Origin: Candidatus Bathyarchaeota archaeon
GTDB taxonomy: Archaea; Thermoproteota; CALKCG01; B24
Assembly (NCBI GenBank): GCA_018396755.1
Contig: JAGTQM010000007.1
Coordinates: forward strand, 16,440 to 80,439
Direction: 5' to 3'
Length of the DNA: 64,000 nt
This document shows, piece after piece, positions 58,936 through 64,000 of the stretch; position 1 is the first letter of the stretch; the number at the start of each line of letters is the position of its first letter. The notes beneath the pieces are model-generated. The model was not told the DNA's origin and did not search any database. It was given only the letters and a program-made list of their open reading frames with translations. The translations under genes and the position numbers were made by a program.

Positions 58936-61050
58936 ATGGATCAAGAAGACCTCAACGCCATTTTAAAGCCGAACTCTATAGCCATCGTAGGCGCTTCTAG
59001 GAGAATTGGAGCTGTTGGAAACCTTATAGTTAGAAATATTCTAGACAGCGGGTTTAAAGGATCAGTATATCCGGTTAACCCTAATGCAGATGAAATCTAT
59101 GGGTTGAAGTGTTATCCATCAATAATAGATATTGGAGATAGCGTAGACTTAGCTGTTGTAGCAGTGCGATCCAATGCTGTTCCCATGGTTGCTGAAGAAG
59201 CCGGTAAAAAAGGCGTTAAAGGGCTTGTGGTAATATCGGCTGGTTTCAGAGAAATCGGTGAAGAAGGCGCTAAACTCGAGAGGGAGCTTCTGGATATATG
59301 TAGGAAGTATAATATGAGGATGGTTGGTCCAAATTGCCTGGGTGTTATAAATACATCAGTTCCAATGAATGTAACATTCGCCTATTCTAAGCCATTGCCA
59401 GGTAAAATAGCACTACTGTCTCAAAGTGGAGCTTTATGTTCAGCTATACTTGACTGGGCTCCTAAAGAAGGATTAGGCTTCAGCGTAGTCGTAAGCTTAG
59501 GCAATAGTGCAGACCTTAACATTATCGATTTCATAGATGCGTTAAAAGATGATGAGAATACTAAGGTTATAGCTTGCTACATAGAGGGGGTTTCGGATGG
59601 AGCTAGGTTTATAGAAGCCGCTAGGGAAACATCGAGGAAAAAGCCTATAATCGTACTTAAAGCTGGTTTAACCAGTATGGGTGTTAGAGCGGTTTCATCT
59701 CATACTGGCTCTATAGCGGGTAGTGCTGTAGCATATTCAACAGCATTTAAAAAGGCCGGTGTTATTCACGTAGACTCTATTGAAGAGTTATTTAATAACT
59801 CTAGAGCATTTACATCTCAGCCTATTCCTAACGGCAGGAATGTAGTCATATTGACGAATGCTGGTGGACCAGGTATAGTCGCTACAGATTCTTGTGAAAA
59901 ATTCGGTTTGATGTTAGCATGGTTATCTGATGAAACGATAGATGAGCTTAGAGCATTTCTTCCAGAGCAGGCTTCCATAATAAATCCGGTTGATGTACTC
60001 GGAGACGCTACAGCTGAAAGGTATGAGCGGGCTATACGACTCCTTCTTAAGGACCAGGGGGTAGATGCTGTAGTGGTTATTCTAACTCCTCAAGCGGTTA
60101 CAGAGCCTACTGAGACGGCTAAAACTTTAGTTAAAGTTCGCAATGAATATCCAGACAAGCCAATTCTAGCTGTTTTTATGGGTGGCGATTCCTTAGGCGA
60201 AGCCATCAATATTCTTAAAAGCAACTACATACCAGTTTACGAGTTTCCAGAAGATGCTATTAAAACACTTAAAAACATGGTTGACTACGCCGAAAACCTT
60301 AGAGCACGGCATAAGGAAGAACTTCTGGAGTTTGAGAGAAACATAAACCTTGTACGGAGAGTTATAGAGAGAGCTAAAGTTGAAGGTAGAACTGTTCTGC
60401 TCAGCCATGAGGCTAAAACAGTTGTAAAAGCATACGGTTTAAATGTTCCTAGATATGGTTTTGCTCAAAACCTTAGGCAGGCTTTAAGCATTGCTAATGG
60501 TATTGGCTACCCCGTCGCTTTAAAAATAGTTTCTCCGCATATAGTACATAAGACTGATGTGGGAGGGGTTGTTTTAAACATAAAGTCGGACTATGAGCTA
60601 GAAAGCGCTTACGATTCCATGATGCGAAATGTTGCCACTTTGCTACCTCAAGCACGTATATATGGTGTTGAAGTTCAAGAAATGGTTTCTTCAGGTAAGG
60701 AAGTCATAGTTGGTATGCATAGAGACCTCCAGTTTGGGCCTTTAATTATGTTTGGACTTGGAGGTATATACGTCAATTTAATAAGAGACGTTAGCTTTAG
60801 ATTGGCTCCTCTCAGCCGTAGAGAAGCCTACAATATGGTAATGGAGACGAAGGCTTACAGTCTTTTAAGGGGATTTAGAGGTGAAACGCCTTCAGATATA
60901 GAGTCGATTGTAGATACGTTGCTAAGAGTATCAAGGCTTACATTAGACTTTAGAGAGATTGCTGAGTTAGATATTAACCCATTGATAGTTTATGAGAGGG
61001 GGAAAAATTCTTTAGCTTTAGATGTTAAAATAACTTTGTCGTATACCTAG
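58936..61050 (+). CDS. ADP-forming acetate/acyl-CoA ligase, fused alpha-beta subunits
   Basis: The 704-residue protein joins the alpha subunit (CoA-binding IAIVGASRRIGAVGNLIV, ligase-CoA domain, VSSHTGSIAGS with the phosphorylated His) and the beta subunit ATP-grasp domain (YPVALKIVSPHIVHKTDVGGVVL, IMFGLGGIYVN, ELDINPLIVY). It converts acyl-CoA plus ADP and phosphate to acid, CoA and ATP, conserving energy in peptide or sugar fermentation and acetogenesis. The fused order is common in archaea. The DRTGG-domain gene follows 17 bp later. Confidence 0.93.
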   Translation: MDQEDLNAILKPNSIAIVGASRRIGAVGNLIVRNILDSGFKGSVYPVNPNADEIYGLKCYPSIIDIGDSVDLAVVAVRSNAVPMVAEEAGKKGVKGLVVISAGFREIGEEGAKLERELLDICRKYNMRMVGPNCLGVINTSVPMNVTFAYSKPLPGKIALLSQSGALCSAILDWAPKEGLGFSVVVSLGNSADLNIIDFIDALKDDENTKVIACYIEGVSDGARFIEAARETSRKKPIIVLKAGLTSMGVRAVSSHTGSIAGSAVAYSTAFKKAGVIHVDSIEELFNNSRAFTSQPIPNGRNVVILTNAGGPGIVATDSCEKFGLMLAWLSDETIDELRAFLPEQASIINPVDVLGDATAERYERAIRLLLKDQGVDAVVVILTPQAVTEPTETAKTLVKVRNEYPDKPILAVFMGGDSLGEAINILKSNYIPVYEFPEDAIKTLKNMVDYAENLRARHKEELLEFERNINLVRRVIERAKVEGRTVLLSHEAKTVVKAYGLNVPRYGFAQNLRQALSIANGIGYPVALKIVSPHIVHKTDVGGVVLNIKSDYELESAYDSMMRNVATLLPQARIYGVEVQEMVSSGKEVIVGMHRDLQFGPLIMFGLGGIYVNLIRDVSFRLAPLSRREAYNMVMETKAYSLLRGFRGETPSDIESIVDTLLRVSRLTLDFREIAELDINPLIVYERGKNSLALDVKITLSYT

Positions 61051-61067
61051 GTGGGTGGTGTGAAGAT

Positions 61068-62171
61068 TTGGATAAAAAACCTTTAGGTTTATATGTAGCA
61101 TCAACTGGGAGGGAAAGTTTCGGTAAAACCGCTATATGCGTAGGGCTTTCCTTACTCTTTAAAGAACAGGGGCTTAAAGTTGGATTTTTTAAACCCTTCG
61201 GTTGGAGCAACTTCCTCTATAAAAATATTAGAACAGATGAGGATGCTGCTTTAATGAAAGAATTATTGAACCTTGAAGAAGATATTCAAACGATTTCACC
61301 CATAATTTTAAGCTACTTTTACCTTGAAAAGCTTAACTCTATGGATAGAAGCGTGATTTTTGAAACCATAGAGGAAAGCTTCGAGAAGGTTTCTGAAGAT
61401 AAGGATATTGTGCTTGTAGAAGCTTTACATGAACTATCCTCTGGCAAATCTGCGGAGCTTTCAACTATTGAAATAGCCAATCGCTTAGGTTTAAATATGC
61501 TTCTAGTATCATCTGTCCAAAGAGATTACGTGATAGATGAAATAATATTTGATAAATCGTATATCATTGAAAAGAATCTACAATTTCTCGGACTTATAAT
61601 GAACAACGTTTCCGTGGGAGATCTGGATAGAGTTAAACGGGTGTATATTCCGATCCTTGAAAAGAACTATGTGAAAATATGGGGGGTTATACCTGAGAAT
61701 TCAAATATGAAAAGTCCTACTGGCTCTGAAGTGAAGGATCATCTTAAGGCTGAAGTTTTAACATGTGAAGAAAAGCTGGAAGACGTTCTAGTTGAAAACT
61801 ATATTGTAGGTGCTATGACTCCCGATAGTGCTTTAAGGTATTTTAGAGCCACACCTAGGAAGGCTGTAATAACGGGTGGAGATAGACCTGATATATGTCT
61901 CGTAGCTTTAGAGACCGATACATCTCTGTTAGTGCTTACTGGAAACCTACGTCCAAGCCCATTAGTACTCAGTAAGGCTAAAGAGAGAAACGTGCCTGTT
62001 CTACTGGTTCCATACGATACATACACAACAATAAATGCGCTTCAAGATATAGCTGGTAAGATTAGATATGGAGATTATAAACGTATAAATTTAGCCAAGC
62101 AACTCGTAGCGGAGAACGTTAACTGGAGAGGCCTATTAGAAGAACTTGAAAGTAGATGTCAAAAACGCTAA
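61068..62171 (+). CDS. P-loop (dethiobiotin-synthetase-like) protein with DRTGG domain
   Basis: The 367-residue protein has an N-terminal BioD/AAA_26-like P-loop domain (YVASTGRESFGKTAICVGLS, VGFFKPFGW) and a C-terminal DRTGG domain (AMTPDSALRYFRATPRKAVITGGDRPD). The same two domains form the N-terminal regulatory part of long phosphotransacetylases, but here without the catalytic portion. Coupled to the acyl-CoA synthetase gene, it likely senses nucleotides or CoA metabolites in acetate metabolism. The start is TTG. Exact function is unknown. Confidence 0.82.
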   Translation: MDKKPLGLYVASTGRESFGKTAICVGLSLLFKEQGLKVGFFKPFGWSNFLYKNIRTDEDAALMKELLNLEEDIQTISPIILSYFYLEKLNSMDRSVIFETIEESFEKVSEDKDIVLVEALHELSSGKSAELSTIEIANRLGLNMLLVSSVQRDYVIDEIIFDKSYIIEKNLQFLGLIMNNVSVGDLDRVKRVYIPILEKNYVKIWGVIPENSNMKSPTGSEVKDHLKAEVLTCEEKLEDVLVENYIVGAMTPDSALRYFRATPRKAVITGGDRPDICLVALETDTSLLVLTGNLRPSPLVLSKAKERNVPVLLVPYDTYTTINALQDIAGKIRYGDYKRINLAKQLVAENVNWRGLLEELESRCQKR

Positions 62172-62240
62172 AGCGTAGTACTAACTTTAGAATTTAAAAA
62201 CATATGTCTAACTGGAAGCTAGCCTTTAAAAAAGGAAAGA

Positions 62241-62248
62241 AATATAAG
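62241..62248 (+). promoter_or_regulatory. TATA box of rpl40e
   Basis: AATATAAG preceded by AAAGGAAAG (BRE-like) lies 39 bp before the L40e ATG, the right distance for an archaeal promoter with a short leader. Confidence 0.5.
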
Positions 62249-62286
62249 ACTGCTTCCGAGTCTAGAATAGGTAAAGGGATGTTTCC

Positions 62287-62454
62287 ATGCCCATAAGAGA
62301 CCCAGCTAAAAAAACTATAGCTCAGAATAGGAGGTTATTTGTTAAAATTTGCCGTACATGTGGAGCTAAAAATTCTCCGAAGTCAGAAAAATGCAGAAAA
62401 TGCCACTCATACAACCTTAGATGGAAACATAGAGAAATTATGGGTAAGAAGTAG
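62287..62454 (+). CDS. rpl40e: 50S ribosomal protein L40e
   Basis: Missing from the ORF track because of its length, this 55-residue protein reads MPIRDPAKKTIAQNRRLFVK, then ICRTCGAKNSPKSEKCRKCH and SYNLRWKHREI. The two CxxC pairs form the L40e zinc finger, as in the ribosomal part of the eukaryotic ubiquitin-L40 fusion. Independent transcription unit ahead of tRNA-Val. Confidence 0.95.
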   Translation: MPIRDPAKKTIAQNRRLFVKICRTCGAKNSPKSEKCRKCHSYNLRWKHREIMGKK

Positions 62455-62510
62455 ATTTAAAACTTAGAAACTCTTATTCTCTCCTGTAGGAGTAGAATAT
62501 TTACGGTAGA

Positions 62511-62585
62511 GGGCCGGTAGTCTAGCTTGGCATGGACGCCACGCTCACACCGTGGAGGTCGCCGGTTCAAATCCGGCCCGGCCCA
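62511..62585 (+). tRNA. tRNA-Val (anticodon CAC)
   Basis: A complete cloverleaf: acceptor GGGCCGG/CCGGCCC, D stem GTCT/GGAC, anticodon stem CCACG/CGTGG with loop CTCACAC, variable loop of 5, T stem GCCGG/CCGGC with loop TTCAAAT, discriminator A. No intron and no encoded CCA. The integrase gene starts 60 bp downstream in the same direction, so the tRNA 3' half is the probable attachment site of a mobile element. Confidence 0.97.
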
Positions 62586-62601
62586 CTTAAATTTTTAAGT
62601 G
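62584..62601. terminator. Palindrome at the tRNA 3' end
   Basis: CACTTAAA-TT-TTTAAGTG is a perfect 8-bp inverted repeat that begins at the last bases of the tRNA. The central T-run suits tRNA transcript termination; the symmetry would also suit an integrase core site. TTAAATATG just after it is a possible TATA box for the integrase. Confidence 0.4.
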
Positions 62602-62645
62602 AATCCTTAAATATGGGATGTTCTTTTCCTTTTAATTGATCTTGT

Positions 62646-63953
62646 ATGAAGGCGAAATATGCGCATTTGCTTGGGGATGCTGATGTTAGGCGTTGGTTTG
62701 AAAATTTGGCGGCCAAATCTGTTGTGACGGCTACGGTGTATCTTAGAACGCTTGGGTTTTACTGCTATTTGAATGAAACTGATCCTAAGGCGATTCTTAA
62801 GGTTGCTAAATCTAAGGCTTTCAGGGATGGCTTTACAGACTTTATTCGCATGATGGAAAGGGAAGGGAAGGCTGGCTCTTATTTGTCTAGGTTTAAGAAG
62901 GTGCTTAACAGTTGGCTAGCATATAATGGCGTTAATGTTAAGCTTAAAGTTAATATTAGGGGGGAGTCTGACACGCCCAGAATAGCTGATGAGCGTGTGC
63001 CAAACAAAGAGGAGCTTGACAGAATCTTGAGGATGGCTACTCCTAGGGGAAGGGTTTCAATAGCCCTTATGGCTTTTAGTGGGTTGAGGCCGGAATCCAT
63101 TGGAAGCCACGATGGAAGCGACGGTTTAAGGCTTGGAGACTTTGTTGAAGCGGAAATTCGTCCAGAAAGCATAGAATTCCCAAAAGTTCCATCAATGCTC
63201 GTAGTAAGGAAGAGCTTAAGCAAAGCAAGACATCAATACTTCACGTTCGTCCCGCAACAAACAATAACTTATGTCGAAGAGCATCTGGAGGAAAGGGTTA
63301 AGCATGGTGAAGAGCTGAGTAAAAATTCTCCGCTACTGGGATTTGATCCTAGAGGCGTTAAAAAGAATAGGTTTTTGAGGACGACTCTTGTGACAAGGGA
63401 TATTAAGGAAGCTATTCGCAGGGCTGGATTTAATTGGAGGCCATATGTGCTTAGGGCTTACTGCGACACAAACATGATCATAGCTGAGTCTAAGGGTAAA
63501 ATCAGTCATCCTTATTTGCAGTTTATCATGGGGCATAAGGGCGACATAGAAGCCCGCTACAGCACGAATAAAGGCGTATTGCCGCCTGACATGATTGAGG
63601 ACATGCGCAAGGCCTACAAAGAATGCGAGCCCTTCCTAAGCACGGCAACACAGCCCCTAGAACAATCAAGCATAATCAAGGAAGCGAAAATTGAAGCCTT
63701 GAAAAGCATGGCTAAAAGCCTACTGGGAATAGACTTGCTAGACGTTAAGGTTGCAAAAGAAAGACAGATTGGAAGAGAACTGAGCAAAGACGAAGAGTTA
63801 GAACTCTACGAGAAAGAGCTAAAGAAGCTAAGGGAAGGTAGACACAACCCACAAAGGATAATCCACGAGAAAGAGCTTGAAAAATATTTGGCGGAAGGAT
63901 GGCAGTTCGTAAGCGTTTTACCATCACAAAGAATCCTGATTAAAAGGCATTAA
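62646..63953 (+). CDS. Tyrosine recombinase/integrase of a tRNA-Val-integrated element
   Basis: The 435-residue protein has an N-terminal SAM-like core-binding domain (VRRWFENLAAKSVVTATVYLRTLG, GSYLSRFKKVLNSWLAYN) and a catalytic domain with FSGLRPESIG (catalytic Arg), YVLRAYCDTNMIIAE (Arg in an HxxR-like box whose first residue is Tyr), FIMGHKGDIEARYST (His and nucleophilic Tyr). A charged C-terminal helix region (residues 350-435) follows. It lies directly downstream of tRNA-Val and is the first gene of an element continuing past the window. Confidence 0.85.
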   Translation: MKAKYAHLLGDADVRRWFENLAAKSVVTATVYLRTLGFYCYLNETDPKAILKVAKSKAFRDGFTDFIRMMEREGKAGSYLSRFKKVLNSWLAYNGVNVKLKVNIRGESDTPRIADERVPNKEELDRILRMATPRGRVSIALMAFSGLRPESIGSHDGSDGLRLGDFVEAEIRPESIEFPKVPSMLVVRKSLSKARHQYFTFVPQQTITYVEEHLEERVKHGEELSKNSPLLGFDPRGVKKNRFLRTTLVTRDIKEAIRRAGFNWRPYVLRAYCDTNMIIAESKGKISHPYLQFIMGHKGDIEARYSTNKGVLPPDMIEDMRKAYKECEPFLSTATQPLEQSSIIKEAKIEALKSMAKSLLGIDLLDVKVAKERQIGRELSKDEELELYEKELKKLREGRHNPQRIIHEKELEKYLAEGWQFVSVLPSQRILIKRH

Positions 63954-64000
63954 AGAGAACGTATTCCAGATAATTATTTAAAATGAATAAGCTTTACGTT

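Noticed and set aside
1-64000. CRISPR arrays and cas genes
   Set aside because: No regularly spaced direct repeats or Cas-like proteins were found; the TnpB relics are the only RNA-guided-nuclease-related sequences.
1-64000. Genome-wide recoding of TAG as pyrrolysine to explain the nrdJ-adenosyltransferase junction
   Set aside because: Several ordinary genes here (for example rps15 and rpl40e) end in TAG with sensible lengths, so TAG clearly works as stop; only local readthrough remains possible.

Overview
The window reads as a chromosome segment of an archaeon, most likely a TACK-lineage (Thermoproteota) organism. Support for this: archaeal/eukaryal-type translation genes (L10/P0, L12/P1, S13e-type S15, S19e, L31e, L39e, L40e, LX, aIF6, Nep1, RNase P Rpp21, PDCD5), prefoldin alpha, FtsY, a CdvB/ESCRT-III-like protein, DtdA-type D-aminoacyl-tRNA deacylase, and TATA-like boxes ahead of genes. 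A run of methanofuran genes (mfnB, mfnE, mfnF, mfnD) points to C1 chemistry on methanofuran/tetrahydromethanopterin, as in methanogens and in Bathyarchaeia- or Nezhaarchaeia-like lineages. The rank below TACK is a guess. Genes are dense, short TTG/GTG starts are frequent, and many convergent pairs overlap by 10-30 bp.

Layout. 0-9 kb: peptide/sugar catabolism (AspA/AstE-like hydrolase, M20 peptidase, Gfo/Idh/MocA oxidoreductase, URO-D-like protein, DeoC, GH127) and cysS. 9.4-18.5 kb: rps15, a cobalamin adenosyltransferase directly behind an intein-bearing B12-dependent ribonucleotide reductase, nep1, the RNase P Rpp21 gene and the secE-nusG-L11-L1-L10-L12 operon. 18.5-25 kb: an accessory graveyard holding a broken aspartic protease, toxin-antitoxin modules (intact, divergent and truncated), truncated viral portal and terminase genes, a winged-helix regulator and two TnpB relics. 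25-34 kb: dtdA, argF, ftsY-pfdA and a five-gene oligopeptide ABC transporter. 34-38 kb: an HTH gene plus a frameshifted nuclease, an EamA exporter, a second Gfo/Idh enzyme and LX. 38.1-40.4 kb: a small integrated element carrying restriction-like genes. 40.4-45.3 kb: aIF6-L31e-L39e-PDCD5-S19e, malate/lactate dehydrogenase and a polysaccharide-deacetylase-like protein. 45.3-50 kb: a TnpB relic, alaS, thioredoxin, a GNAT enzyme that has lost a normal start, and another TnpB relic. 50-62 kb: methanofuran genes, cdvB, a LysX-like ligase, a SpeD-like protein, a homocitrate-synthase-like enzyme, Lrp, ADP-forming acyl-CoA synthetase and a DRTGG protein. 62.2-64 kb: L40e, tRNA-Val(CAC) and a tyrosine integrase that starts another mobile element running off the window.

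Main unusual points. (1) A 22-bp direct repeat, one copy inside the 3' end of the aIF6 gene and one 2.25 kb away where it still encodes the old aIF6 C-terminus, delimits an integrated element whose cargo is a methyltransferase-type fragment plus an EVE-domain/PD-(D/E)XK-like nuclease. (2) Three dispersed TnpB relics keep a nearly identical ~97-nt 3' segment with paired, partly covarying stems resembling the omegaRNA/right end of IS605-type elements, while their proteins are destroyed. (3) Several genes have no ATG/GTG/TTG start in the assembled sequence: L11 (TTA at the expected Met), the adenosyltransferase (separated from the reductase only by an in-frame TAG) and the EamA exporter (CTG after a perfect AGGAGG). 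(4) The reductase intein ends Leu-Asp instead of His-Asn. No CRISPR array, rRNA gene or replication origin was seen.
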